A stretch of 64,000 bases of DNA, from positions 63,740,951-63,804,950 of the forward strand of contig NC_133402.1 in assembly GCF_047511655.1 (NCBI RefSeq), in the 5' to 3' direction. This DNA comes from Castor canadensis. Lineage: Eukaryota; Chordata; Mammalia; Rodentia; Castoridae. The position numbers and the translations under genes are program-made. The notes below the pieces were generated by a model. It was not told the DNA's origin. It was given only the letters and a program-made list of their open reading frames with translations, and did no database searches. This document shows positions 1-10,912 of the stretch, one piece after another (position 1 is the stretch's first letter; the number at the start of each line of letters is the position of its first letter).

Positions 1-200
1 GTACAGAGAATAAAGGAGGTTGTCCTCACTCATGTGGGTGGACCTTACCCAATTAATTGAAGGCCTGAATAGAACGAAAAGGCTGACCCTTCAACGTGTG
101 AGGGGGAGACCCTCCTGCCTGCCTGCTTGAATGGGTACACTGGTCATAAACCAACAGACTTGAACTGAAATGGTGCTTTTTTGGATCCTGAGCCTGCATA
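1..200. repeat. Possible old LTR-type repeat fragment
   Basis: The stretch with GTGGGTGGACCTTACCCAAT and TTGAAGGCCTGAATAGAAC resembles a motif common in old mammalian LTR-type repeats. The family is not identified, and the element is cut by the window edge. Confidence 0.3.
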
Positions 201-439
201 TTTTTGAACTTCTAACATTGAATTTTGTGACACTTCAGCTTGCTGACTGAAGATCTTGAAGATCTCAGCCTCTGTAATTGTGTAAGACAATTGCTTACTC
301 TTTTTTTTCTCTCTGTTTCTTCCGGGGAACCCAACAGAGTAACTTTTTTGTTGCTATACAGCACTTTGCTATATTACCATTGAGTTAATATAGTTACAAT
401 CTTGTTATGTTGTTATTTCACTTAGTTTCCCCAATTATC

Positions 440-575
440 CTTGGTGTTAGAATATCTCCCCATCTTTTACAGACATAGAAAGTCAGGTTCTAAATAGTTA
501 AATGCTACTCATAAGGTCGTATGCTGATAAAAAATGGTAGTACTAGGATTTAAATCCTGTCTATCTAGTTCCCAA
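440..575 (-). repeat. MIR SINE fragment
   Basis: Seen: the series TTTTACAGACATAGAAAGTCAGG, a decayed 'ctcataaggtc' and AGGATTTAAATCC. This is the order of the reverse complement of the MIR core (ACAGATGAGGAAACT, GTCACACAG, GGATTCGAACCC). It is very diverged, as expected for an ancient SINE. Confidence 0.5.
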
Positions 576-2425
576 ACTTGAGTTTGTTCTTTTTAATATG
601 CTGTGTTGCCTTCCAAAACACAAGAGAGATCACAAATAGAGATCAAGAGGCACCTATGATGCACTGGTTCTTTTTAAGGGATTGTTTTAGAGTAGCTTTT
701 TGTATCAAGTTGGACAGCACTTGCTGGTGCTCCAGATGTGGGCCCAGCAGTCTAAGCTGACCTAGTGATAGTTAGCTAAGAAATTATAGATTGGGACCCA
801 GGGCCCAGGATAGACCCTGTCATCATTAGTTCTCCTTATCCTTTAGATCAAGTGGTTTTTCTCAGCATCCAAGTGTCTCTGCATGGACTCTCACTAGGGG
901 AGCAATGAATATCTCAGGTCATTTGTTGTAACCCAAACAGTTTACCTCCAAAGCTGGGATGGAAAAGTACTAACCAATTGCAAAGTAATCCTGGAATCTT
1001 GCATCTGATGGGCTATCCACTGTATTTTACTCCAGCCTAATTATATTAAATGCCATCATAAATATGTATCTCTCAGAGAAGACACAACCAATTTGCTTAC
1101 GTTGTTTTGTGTGTTGGTTAAATTTGACCTAACAAATTATGTTGCTTAATTCTAGATTGGATAAAAGTGTCTGGTTCTCAGCTTTTTGTCAGGGATTAAG
1201 GAACAAGATTCTGCCAGCAACGTGTATTAACCAAAAAATAAAAATTGAAGTCTCAGTTCAGATGCTTGAGGATAGAGTTCATTAAATAGGGCAGTCCTGT
1301 ATTGTTGAAACTCACGTTTTCTATCTTGATACTTACTTGCCTTTTCCCCTTCAAAGATTTTGTCCATGTCCAAAATCTTTTGCTAACTCCTTTTGGTATA
1401 CAGAAACTAGTTAGGAGGAAGACAAATGGAATGTGCTTGATTCTACGAGGAGTGTGAGAATAAATATTTCATTGTTTATAACTGCACTTAGATATACTTT
1501 AAATAACTGGTTCTTAAATTGTGCTGCACTGGAGTTTGTGAGGTATGACTTTTAGTATGAGCTCTTCTGAAATGTACCACATTTTCAGAGATGTTTATGT
1601 TAAAAATGTCTTTACAAAGACAAATAGCAAATTTTTGATCATCACTTTACTTTTATATTTCCCTTTTAAATGCCTTTTCTTTTCTGTTTATAAAAGTAAT
1701 ATGGGCTCGCCATGGAAAACTTGAAGAATACAAAGAGTATGAAGAATATATTTTTCATCTATTCATATGCAGATCAAAGGATTGAATATTTTTGATTATT
1801 TTGTTTCTTCAGTCTTCAATATCCACTTCTTGGAGGATGGCTCTAAAGTCTATCATTTTAATTTCAAGTTGGCAGCTCCTTCCTGAAGTTCATACCTAGG
1901 ATGTGCTTCTTGGACCACTAAACTCAGTAGCCCTCAAAGTGCCCTCGTCTCTCCTTCTGGGCTATTTTCCTTTTAGTGTCCCAATGTCACTGTTAATGCT
2001 ACTAAAAGTAGCATGGGCTCCACTTCCTATCATTCATTGTGCCCGAGAGTGGTATAATCTTAGTGATATCATTTGTCTCTTCTTTCCCTGTCCTCTTTGA
2101 CAAATCTCCTAAGACCGTATAGGGCAGTGCCTGTTCTCTTACTGCAGACACAACTACCACTTTCCTTTACTGTGTTCCTATAGACAACAATTGTCCTCAT
2201 CTCAATTACTATATAACCAGACTCAAACTCACACCAAGGCAGGTATAATGAGGAATGTAAAATATCAGTAGTGAAGCATCCCATGAAAGGATGCTTAAAG
2301 AAATGGAGCAATTTCTCTAATGTCAGTAGGGTGTAGGGTGAGTGGCACTAGAACCCAAGGTGTCCTAATTTGTAGAGTTCTTTCAACTCCATTACATCTT
2401 CCCCAGAGCCTTCTTACGCTTAAAA
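576..2425. other. No gene seen; AT-rich unique sequence
   Basis: No long open frame, splice-supported exon or young repeat is recognised. Around 1690-1760 a piece of the type 'gaaaacttgaagaatacaaag' looks like a very old dispersed repeat of unknown family. Short frames here have no coding character. Confidence 0.5.
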
Positions 2426-2439
2426 ACAGACAAATCTTT

Positions 2440-2840
2440 TTTTTTTTTTTTTTTTTTTTTTTTGGAACTGGAAGGTTTTTTTTTTTTTTTTTTCATTTTT
2501 CTTTTATTATTCATATGTGCATACAAGGCTTGGTTCATTTCTCCCCCCTGCCCCCACCCCCTCCCTTACCACCCACTCCACCCCCTCCCGCTCCCCCCCT
2601 CAATACCCAGCAGAAACTATTTTGCCCTTATCTCTAATTTTGTTGTAGAGAGAGTATAAGCAATAATAGGAAGGAACAAGGGGTTTTGCTGGTTGAGATA
2701 AGGATAGCTATACAGGGCATTGACTCACATTGATTTCCTGTGTGTGGGTGTTACCTTCTAGGTTAATTCTTTTTGATCTAACCTTTTAAAGCAGATACCT
2801 TAAAGCAACTGAGGCCAATAGGAAAAGGGGACCAGGAACT
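2440..2840 (-). mobile_element. LINE-1 3' end with 5' inversion (twin priming)
   Basis: A truncated L1 3' UTR inserted with its A-tail at the left (T-runs 2437-2463 and 2476-2493). Bases 2494 to about 2740 are the reverse complement of the L1 3' end; compare the forward copy ending at 55440, which shares TATGCACATRTGAATAA and TAGCTATCCTTATCTCAAC. From about 2741 to 2840 the orientation switches: ACCTTAAAGCAAC and AAAAGGGGA are forward, as at 55100-55140. The whole piece is flanked by a perfect 14-bp target-site duplication, ACAGACAAATCTTT, at 2426-2439 and 2841-2854. The inverted 5' portion inside one duplication is the hallmark of twin-primed reverse transcription. No coding capacity remains. 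Confidence 0.9.
2541..2599 (-). other. G-rich tract in L1 3' UTR (quadruplex-prone)
   Basis: On the minus strand the L1 3' UTR has at least six runs of three or more G within 60 bases (C-runs on the plus strand). This polypurine tract is characteristic of mammalian L1 3' UTRs and can in principle fold into a G-quadruplex. Confidence 0.7.
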
Positions 2841-2854
2841 ACAGACAAATCTTT

Positions 2855-4029
2855 ATCCAGCAAGTCCAAGCCCTCAATAACCTGGCTCCCAGCTTGTGTG
2901 TCTGGCTTCTTCTCCTTGACCCTTGAGCCTCCCTCATTATTCTAGCTGCATGGCTCCTGTCACTGTCCCCACCCAGATGGTATCTCTGTCTCATCTTCCC
3001 CCACTCACACTCATCTCTCCCAACGAAAAGCTTTTCATGAGTCAAAGTCATGAAAAAGTCAAACTTAGCCTCCGAGGCCAAATTTTCTTGGAGCTTCCTG
3101 TTGAGATGGTATTTGCTCTTCCCTCTACACTCCAAAGCATGTGAGTACCCCACAACCATCTCTTCAACTGGTACAGATTTTACATAAAAGTATAGATTTC
3201 AGTATTCTTACCAAGTTCTTTGTTCCTTAAGGGCAAGGATAAGAAGTTCTTAGTCCTTTTATTCATTGAAAGTATACATAATAGCTCAGGATCATGAAAT
3301 ACTTAAATTTGTCTCATCCATTTAGATAAAAGATGATAATGGTATTAAATATAACTATTCCCACAAAGAAAAAGTTTAACAGTACAAAAATTTTGAAAAA
3401 TACCTAAATTAATTTTTGACATTTGATGCTAAAGGGTGCATTGTATAGGGAATGTATAATATTAAAGAATGAGAAGTAAATATTAGAACTTTTATTTATT
3501 TTTGTTAATCTTTAAAAGTTACTATTTCTTATGTACATTTTAGAATGGATATGCTTTATTACTAAACAAATACATACAGAAAGAGTATTAAAATGAACAA
3601 ATATGTATGTATAGGAGGGTATAAGTCAAAATTTATGTTTCAGGGCTGGGATGCAATCAGAAATGTGTAGAGAAGAATTTCATTTCTGGTGATGGCTCAC
3701 TAGAATATTCTGGAAAACCCTCCCACTGTGACAGAGGTTTCCTGAAATGGCTTGTTATAGTGAAAATCAGAGGGTTTTCCTTGTTGCCTTGTGTCCAAAA
3801 TAAGTATGTGCACTTGAATAAATCGTCTTGATTTCCATCTTTAGGGAAAACCAGTTTCTACAGTGAGATGAAACTCAGGGTCCACCTTTGTGACAGGTCT
3901 AGTCATGCAGTGCTGGCTGTGACAGATGAACCAGGGAGGAGGGATGTAGGTTGGCGCCTTTCCTGCTGGCAGGTGCTCCTTATGAATGGGGCATGTGGCT
4001 GCAGCAAAGGGTTCTGTGCTGTTGTCGTT
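2855..4029. other. No gene seen
   Basis: Unique sequence between the L1 and the split B1. Overlapping frames on both strands near 2840-3160 (106 and 73 codons) show no family resemblance and no supporting context. Confidence 0.5.
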
Positions 4030-4080
4030 GTTATTGTTTTTGAGTTTTGCTATATAGGCTAGGCTGACCTGGAGCTTTCT
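4030..4080 (-). repeat. B1 SINE, first part (split by the RRP15 retrocopy)
   Basis: TTTTGAGTTTTGCTATATAGGC followed by GCTGACCTGGAG is the reverse complement of the 3' part of a B1. The element stops at 4080 and resumes at 5523. The 15 bases at 4066-4080 (GACCTGGAGCTTTCT) are repeated at 5523-5537 with one mismatch, so they form the target-site duplication of the retrocopy in between. Confidence 0.85.
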
Positions 4081-5522
4081 TTTTTTTTTTTCATTATTGG
4101 TATTATTTAATGTAAAAGCAGAGATCTGATATTTCTTAAATCATGTTTGCCAGCTTATCTAAAATTAAAATCAACATCCAAATCAAAAATACTATAATTT
4201 AAAATTTACTACATATGTTTTCTCAACAGCTGACCAAAACAAAAATAGCCCAATTATTTCCCAAAGTACAGACACACAGACCTATGACCTATGAGCTGGA
4301 TGGCAAGGAAATAAAGTCATTTCAATTATGAACTGTCACTGCATCAGAGAGCACACCAACAACACAATCAGTATGCATGAACTTGTCGTGATCTAGCAAG
4401 ATGATCATCTTGCTGGTGAAGCAGAAATATTTCTTGGTACAATGTTTTGAGGAAATATGCTTAAAATTACACACCACTTGAAAATACAATTTTGACAAAG
4501 TTTACAAGGGCAAACAGCAAAGCTGGTAAAATTCTTCTGGCTTTTTTGTAAACAAAGGGTATATATATGCATCTCTCCACAAAATTCACTAACTGCCAGA
4601 GGATGAAGTATTTTTCTAAGAAAAATAAAATGAGTACAAGTTTGTCCTCTATTTTGCTCTATGCATCAGAGTCACTTGTAGATCCTGGTCTGCTGCTTCT
4701 GGTCCATCACTTTCCTTGTCCCAGTCTTTCACAGATGCTCCCATCATGAAATCATCACGCAGAATCGTCCAACCTGGGCCCTCTTCTGACTTCACTTTAG
4801 TCTGTTGTCTTTTGGGGTCTTCCCAGTTGAACTTTTCTCATTTGTATTTCCATCCATTCCTCTCAGGACACTGATGAAGTCTTTCTTGGAAACAGTTGAT
4901 ATCAATTTAGCACGCTTTCTTATAGAGCCTCCTGCTTCTTTAACCTTTTCATCAACGTTCTTTTGATGCTTCTGAACAGCATTAAATAATTGCACCACAC
5001 CTCTCGTTGCAATTCTCTGGAGATTTCTCTCTGTTTCTTTGTCTTTGACAACATCTGGCTTTACTCTGCACATCATTTCCCACTCCCGCTTCTTATCAAG
5101 CTATTTTCTTTTCTCTAGTCTTTCTTGCTTTAACTTTTCTTTCTCCTTTTCTAACTCTTTATTTTTGATGAGGATGGTGGGTTTACTTTTAGGAGTTTTC
5201 TTGTTAAGGATTTTAGCCATAGCATCTGCCCAGCCAGTATTAGCCCCAGCACTTGATTCTGCAGCATTTTCTTTATCACAAAGTTCAACATTATCCTCGT
5301 GGTCAGCTTCTATTGCTTCATCATCAGACAACTGATCCATTTCTGATTCACAGCTTCCTATAGCACCTTCGCTGTCGGAAGCGGTTTTGACCTCCTCCTC
5401 TAGCTCTGACGCTATAGTCCTGGCTACCATCCTCATCTTCTTTTTCTTCTTCAGGGAACATTTCATCTTTTTCCCAGCGTTCACACGTGAGTTGTGAATG
5501 GCCGCAGCCATTTTTTCCCCCC
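4081..5522 (-). pseudogene. RRP15: RRP15 processed pseudogene
   Basis: An intronless reverse-strand copy of the mRNA for RRP15, the nucleolar factor needed for 60S subunit and pre-rRNA maturation. The reading frame runs from ATG at 5511 to a stop at 4661-4659, about 284 codons, close to the roughly 282 residues I recall for the mammalian protein. Recognisable segments are a lysine-rich N-terminus, an acidic Ser/Glu/Asp stretch, [48 protein letters not shown] and [20 protein letters not shown]. It is broken by an in-frame TAG at 5103-5101 and by two single-base frameshifts, one near 4800 (TGA at 4794-4792 follows in the old frame) and one near 4690. A 3' UTR runs to a T11 tract (the A-tail) at 4081-4091, the 5' UTR is only about 11 bases, and a 15-bp target-site duplication flanks the copy. 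All the marks of an L1-mediated retrocopy are present. A translated product is not expected. Confidence 0.93.
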
Positions 5523-5627
5523 GACCTGGAGTTTTCTATGTAGCCCAGACTAGTCTCAAACTCGTGATGTTCCTGTCTCTACCTTCTGAGTGCTGGGATT
5601 ACAGGAATGCAACATCACGCCTGGCCC
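5523..5627 (-). repeat. B1 SINE, second part
   Basis: Continuation of the B1 that begins at 4030: CTATGTAGCCCAGACTAG, CTCAAACTCGTGATG, GAGTGCTGGGATTACAGG and CACGCCTGGCC match the reverse-complement B1 in order. Together the two parts make one B1 interrupted by the RRP15 retrocopy. Confidence 0.88.
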
Positions 5628-5652
5628 AGAGTTTTGATCTCTCTCTCTCTCT

Positions 5653-5909
5653 CTTTTTTTTTTTTTTTCCTGCTGAGTACTGGTGATTGAATCCAAGGCC
5701 TCACATATGTCAGGCAAACATGCTATCGCTTAAGCTGTTCTCTGACCCTTTTGTTTTTGTATTTTGTTTCTGAGATAAGGTCTCACCAACTTTTCTTTGA
5801 AGTTAAGAGGAGACTGAGTAGGGTTGAGGATTAGCCCCAAATTTGAGATCCACCTGTCTCTGCCTCTTAATTAGCTGAGATTTTGGATGTGTTCCACCAT
5901 GCCTGCCTC
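5653..5909 (-). repeat. tRNA-type/B1-like composite SINE
   Basis: T-run at 5654-5668, then GTACTGGTGATTGAATCCAAGG (reverse of a tRNA B box) and a decayed CTTAAGCTG A-box region, then a B1-like half with GAGATAAGGTCTCACCAAC and ending CACCATGCCTGCC. Diverged copy of the composite family seen throughout the window. Confidence 0.6.
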
Positions 5910-6339
5910 AAAGATTTAACTTCTAAACCTAATCAATTTCCACATGCACACTGTTATAACCAAAACTAACCACTCCAAATGTATCATCTTTAGTAATAGT
6001 CAATAATTAAGTAACAAAATACCACTTTTAATTAAGCCAGAAGATCTACTCATATATTTTTTAACTTTTTAAATTTATTTTTTTCTGGGTAGAAATGTAA
6101 ATCTTGTATTTTTTTACTACTTGTGATGATTACTGTGACATTTCATGAAAGAGATGTTGAAGCAAACTCTTTAAAGCAGTGTTTAACTTTGAATGGCAAT
6201 GCATCCTTCACATAGCTAAATACTCAATATATGTAAGAGAATTTTCCACATAAAGGCTCTTTCTCCCAGCTCTGTCTCCCAGTGGTAAGGTCCCTTCCCG
6301 TTGGGAATGAGCATAATTAATTTCTAAGGTAGCTTTCTG

Positions 6340-6860
6340 AAATATTTTGTCTATAATAATGTATATTTTTCTGCTTTTCTTACTCTAATGGTATCATACC
6401 ACGTGTGTTTTTTTTCCCTGTCCTTTCCTGAGGTATCTGTTTGCACATTAGTACTTATGTCAGCATCTTAGTCTCTTTATTCTATTATTGCTTGAGTTTG
6501 TTTTTGGTGGTACTGGAATTCTGAACTCAGGGCCTCATGCTTGCTAGGCAGGTGCTCTACCACTTGAGCCACCTTGCCAGCCCTTTTGAGTAATGGGGTT
6601 TTTCAAGACAGGGTCTCCCAAACTATTTGCCCAGGGCTGATTTTGAACCTCAAACTTCCTGATCTCTGCCTCCAGAGTAGCTGGGATTATAGGTGTGAGC
6701 CACTGGCATCCAGCAGTCTCTCTTTTCTCTTTGCTTGTCCACAGATTTATTTGATTTCCCTGTATGGACACAGCATATTTTATTTTTTAGCCAATCTTCT
6801 GTTGATGGAAATTTAGGTGTTTCTAGTCCTTTGTCTGTAAAGATATTTTTGCCCTGAGTT
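6340..6860. repeat. Old dispersed repeat interrupted by a SINE
   Basis: Sequence on both sides of the SINE at 6497-6715 reads like one old element. Left: AATGGTATCATACCACGTG. Right: ACAGCATATTTTATTTTTTAGCC and CTGTTGATGGAAATTTAGG, a run typical of ancient LINE-like repeats in mammals. The exact family is not assigned. Confidence 0.4.
6497..6715 (-). repeat. tRNA-type/B1-like composite SINE
   Basis: GGTGGTACTGGAATTCTGAACT, GCTAGGCAGGTGCTCTACCA and CTTGAGCCACCTTGCCAGCCC are the reverse complement of a tRNA-derived head (A and B boxes). A 7SL/B1-like half follows with AGACAGGGTCTCCCAAAC, CTGGGATTATAGGTGTGAGCC and a final CCAGC. This is a good example of the fused SINE. Confidence 0.8.
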
Positions 6861-8110
6861 TTCTTGTTGCCACAGCACACCTGTAGCCTGATTTAAAGTG
6901 CTTTTCCTGGTCAGAGGGTGAACATTTGTGGAGTGGACATCCACAGGCAGCTTACTTCCATGGGTCTTCCCCAGTTTCCAACCCTACAGGCAGCAAATGC
7001 GGGGCCTGCCTGCTTGAAGCATTGTCTCTAGAGGATGTTACCAAACTTTTGGGACTTTGATAATTGGATGTGTAAAAATGGTGTTGAAGTATAGCATTTG
7101 ACTGACGTTGAGTTATTTTTCACATGTTTAAGAATCATTTGCATTTTCTTCATTAGGACCTGTGTGTTAAAAAAATGTGTTTTTTTTTAAATTGGATTTT
7201 TTCTTTCCAACTTGTAGGTGAGCACTTACTTTCTCTCTTTTGTACGTATACATAAGTCTTTTTTCTGTGTATGAATTGTGCTTTTTGAAGCAGTTTGTTT
7301 TCTACTGTTTTTTTTAAAGCCAGAAACCCTGGATTCTTAATTAAATGAGACAATAATTCTTTCTTATCATTTAAGTTAGTTGAGTTGGGGTTTTCTGTCA
7401 CTTGAACTTGAAGATTTCTAAGCGATACAATCTAGGGTTTAAATCTTTCACTCCATGACAAGTCTGAAACACTGCAGTTTTAAACCACCAATTTACCAAA
7501 TTTTACTCAAAAATAAGAACAAGAAATACAAATAAAGGAAGAAAAATTAATAGCAAATTTCAAAGTGATATAGAAGTTATGAAATTACTTATTTTACAGA
7601 TGAGGACATTATGGCTCACAGGTGTTAGATATCATACACAGACATACCAGGTTATGAGGTACTATGCAGCAGGCAATCTTAGTCACATCCTAAAGCTGTT
7701 CTACCGTTTTCTGATGGCAGATCTTCATTTCTTAGGCATGTACACTTGCCTCACTGACCTGATCCTGATTGGCCTCATCATGCAGTTCCATTCCTCTTAC
7801 CAATATCAGTTTAAGCAGAGGCACATGTACCTGCAGCTGGCTAGTGAAATGGGAGGGGACATTTGCAGAGACTCCTTGTAATGGTTCTCTGGCTCATGAG
7901 ATGAACAAGACAGCTGTCTTCTTTGTTTCCAGTTGAACTTTCCTTTTGGGATTTGATGTCTTGAACTAAGCAGCTTCCTAAGTCAACCATGAGAGATGCC
8001 GGTGTGAAGACAAGCTGTGTGTTAAGGATGGCACAGCAGAAAGGTGGAAATCACAGTGGCTCCAGATAATATTTTTGAGCTGCTGAATTAACTGTGTTTG
8101 GAAACTTCCT
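6861..8110. other. No gene seen; contains one arm of a diverged direct repeat
   Basis: A 100-codon frame at 7579-7881 has no recognisable domain. Bases 7345-7465 are similar to 8130-8245 (separate entry). Near 7600, TTTTACAGATGAGGACATTATGG is a short MIR core remnant. Confidence 0.5.
7330..7465. repeat. Diverged direct repeat, copy 1
   Basis: Shares with 8115-8245, in the same order and orientation: TTAGTTGRGWTGGGR, a CTTGNAGTTGAA-like segment, TTTCTAAGNGATRCAATC, TTTAAATCTT and CATTCCATG/ACTCCATGACAA. Probably the tail of an old LTR-type repeat; the family is unassigned. Confidence 0.6.
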
Positions 8111-8114
8111 ACCC

Positions 8115-8245
8115 TGTATTTCTAATTATAGGAGACAACAATTCTACTCCATCATTTATGTTAGTTGGGATGGGATTTTAAACTTGGAGTTGAAAGCTTT
8201 CTAAGAGATGCAATCCAGAATTTAAATCTTCCATTCCATGCCAAA
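8115..8245. repeat. Diverged direct repeat, copy 2
   Basis: Partner of 7330-7465, about 785 bases away, same orientation. It begins with ACCCTGTATTTCTAATTATAGG, which parallels ACCCTGGATTCTTAATTAAA in copy 1. Confidence 0.6.
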
Positions 8246-8347
8246 GAAAGCTTTTAATATGCCATATTTTCATACACCAGGTATGAAAAGTTTACCATTC
8301 TAATAGAGAAGTAAGTTGAGAAAGATTCTTATTAATTAAAAAATAAA

Positions 8348-8480
8348 CTGGGTGTGCTGGTACACACTCCTGTAATCTCAGCACTGGGGTTAATCTGAAG
8401 CAGAAGAATCTCAAATTCAAAGCCAGCCTGGCTACATAGCAAGGTCCTGTCAAAACAAACAACAAACAAACAAAAACCCC
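8348..8480 (+). repeat. B1 SINE
   Basis: CTGGGTGTGCTGGTACACACTC, CCTGTAATCTCAGCACTGGG, TCAAATTCAAAGCCAGCCTGG and CTACATAGCAAGGTCCTGTC match B1 in order. An A-rich CAAACAAACAAAAA tail follows. Confidence 0.85.
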
Positions 8481-10104
8481 AAACTCCAAACTTAAAAACG
8501 CAAAGTTCTTCAGAAAAGGTCACTTGCTCTTTATTGTGAAATATTGAAATTTTTTGCTTGTTAGAGGTTTTTGTGATGTCTAAGTTGAAGAAGATTCTGA
8601 TATTTTTAACTCAGTACTCATTTTGCTGTAAAAGACCACACCTGTGAATTTTCCACTGTTCCTCTCAAAGGTGTATGATATAAATTAAGACCTCTCCATG
8701 CAGCACTCAAGAGCCTGAATTCCTGTGCTTGAAGCCTCAGTCTCTGTCCTATCTCCAATTCCACCTTTACCATGAAATCTCCTGTAACACCACCCTTCTC
8801 TGCTCTCAACTCAGTGGACGTATTGCTCCTTATTCCAAACTCCCACAGTATTTCATCTTAGCCTTTTTAAATAAATTGATGCCTTGTAGTTGTCTTTCTT
8901 TTTTACATGTATTTTTCTTCTGGCTACTTTGCTTTGCTTTTCAAATATGTCTAAATTTTCAAGTATGACTTTAAAAATGGAAATATCCAAATAATCTTGA
9001 ATTCCTTAACTAGACTCTAAATTCTCTGGGGAAATATTCATAGTTGTTTCATTTTTATGGCTTTCTTCTACTGCTAGCACTGACAGTGAGCTTTGCCCAT
9101 AAGGCATAGGAAATATTTGTAGGATAAATAAATATGTTGATATACGGTCATATTTCTCCTCAAACACTACTTTTACAGCTCATTTGGATGTGCCTGTATT
9201 AACTCAACTAGCCATCGATAAATCTCAAGAATGGTCCCTCTGAGTTGAGAAACAAGGCATTGATCATACCCCATAATTCCTGAGAAAGGAAAGAAAGGAT
9301 TTCAACAGTGTTCAGGTAGTGTTCAGTAGAGTAGCTTCAGTTGTCATTCATGCCTAGCCATGGTAGAATCAGTAAAGTGAGGTTTTTTCCTCCTCAATCA
9401 CTGCTGTGCCCCTGACCCATTTTTCCCTAGGAAACTATAGCAGAACAACAAGACTGTAAGAAATATACCCATTAAGTCACTGGATTTTATAAGCTGATTT
9501 TGGCGGAGGAGGGTAGGTTACAATCATTGCTTTGCAATATGTTTTTAAAATACACATCTTTTCATAGTAATAGTTAATTTATATTATAAATAATCTCTGA
9601 TTATATTACAATACAGTTTGCATTCAATTCTAGTAAGACACTGAAAGTGCTGGAGGTTTACTGGGGTTTACACATGTAAAAGAGCAGGAGTAAGCAGGAA
9701 TACTTTCAAATCAGTACAACACAGCGAGTACCAGGAGTGGGAAGGAGGGGGATTGTGTAGGAAGAGTCTTAGGTTATGGTGCAGCTTAAAGGAGCCTTGC
9801 TTAAGTTCTGGTGCAAAGATGACCCTTGGAGAAAGTTTGCATTGTGCACAAATACTGGGCCTCAGTCCCTGGCTGAGCTCAGGCATTGGCAAGAAGCCTC
9901 CCAGTGACAGAGCAGCTGCTGTGGCTTTAGTCCCTTGGTTGATCAAAAAGGTGCTGGAGGCTGTCAGCTACCTTTGCCTCTTGGAACAACTTCTCTCTTG
10001 AAGGTAAACCTTAGCTCGCCACCCCATGGCTGCCACAGTGATCTTGATGCAACATATGGATTTACAGAGAGTCAATGTTTCAGAAAATGAGTCTATACAT
10101 ACCA
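8481..10104. other. No gene seen
   Basis: Unique, AT-rich sequence. Overlapping small frames at 9668-10001 on both strands lack any recognised domain. Confidence 0.5.
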
Positions 10105-10620
10105 CACTTTCTTACATGCGCAATGGATTATTCATCTCTAAAGAATGCAATCCTGTATTTGTAGTAAAATGGATAGAACTGGAGGACATTATACTAAGTG
10201 AAAAACCAGAAAGACAAATGACACTGTTCTCTTTCACATGTAGAAGCTAAAAATGTTGACCTGAATGTAAAATAGTGATTTCTAGATGCTGGGAAGAGTT
10301 GGGGAAAGGGATGGGGAGGGAGATGGAAGGTGGTTGGATAACGAAAACCAAAACAGTGGAGCTAGAAGGAATACTCTGGTGTTCACAACGCAATTCACAA
10401 TAGCCTGTTATATATTTAATGAAGATCGGGAAGGGAGGAGCTGGAAGGCCCCAGACTCTAAGAAAGATCAAGGAGAGGGAAGTGCTAGAGTTCCTGATTT
10501 GATCAGTGCATGCTGTGTGCATGTATGAAATGTCACATTATTAATATTCATAAGTACAATTAGCACAGACTGATGAAATATAAAACAGTAAAATGAGGGT
10601 ATGAATTGAAAGCCTTTAAC
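10105..10620 (+). mobile_element. Old LINE-1 3' fragment (ORF2 end plus 3' UTR)
   Basis: The stretch GTAAAATGGATAGAACTGG, GGACATTATACTAAGTGAAA, then CACATGTAGAAGCTAAAA is the typical C-terminal end of L1 ORF2. A G-rich 3' UTR (10285-10335) follows, and then a tail region with ATGTATGAAATGTCACATTA and AAGTACAATTAGC. Strongly 5'-truncated and decayed. Confidence 0.8.
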
Positions 10621-10689
10621 TCTCGTTAGTGAGTCTCTGTCAATGCCTATTTATAAGTGACCTCATCTCTCTGTGGATCAACATTACCT

Positions 10690-10912
10690 TCATCTGTCCC
10701 TGCTACCATCACTGAATACTACAGTCTAATTTATAAACAATTGAAGTTTATTCCTCACAGTTCTGGAGTTTGTAAGGTTCAAGGCACCCACAGATTTAGT
10801 GTCTAATGAGGGCCAGTCTCATGGATGGCCCTAAGAGACAGAAGCCAATTCTCTGAAGCCTCTTTTTAGAGGGGTATTAATCCCATTCCTGTATGTAGAA
10901 GCTTTCATCACT
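10690..10912 (-). repeat. MLT1-type MaLR LTR fragment
   Basis: GAAGTTTATTCCTCACAGTTCTGGAG, GATTTAGTGTCTAATGAGGGCC, GATGGCC and GGGGTATTAATCCCATTC follow the order of the reverse complement of an MLT1 LTR. Partial copy. Confidence 0.75.

Noticed and set aside
2320-2659. Proline/phenylalanine-rich frames
   Set aside because: They translate the T-run and C-rich tract of the reverse L1 3' UTR.
4792-5511. Treating the two RRP15 frames as an active gene
   Set aside because: No introns, an in-frame TAG, two frameshifts, an A-tail and a target-site duplication show a processed pseudogene.
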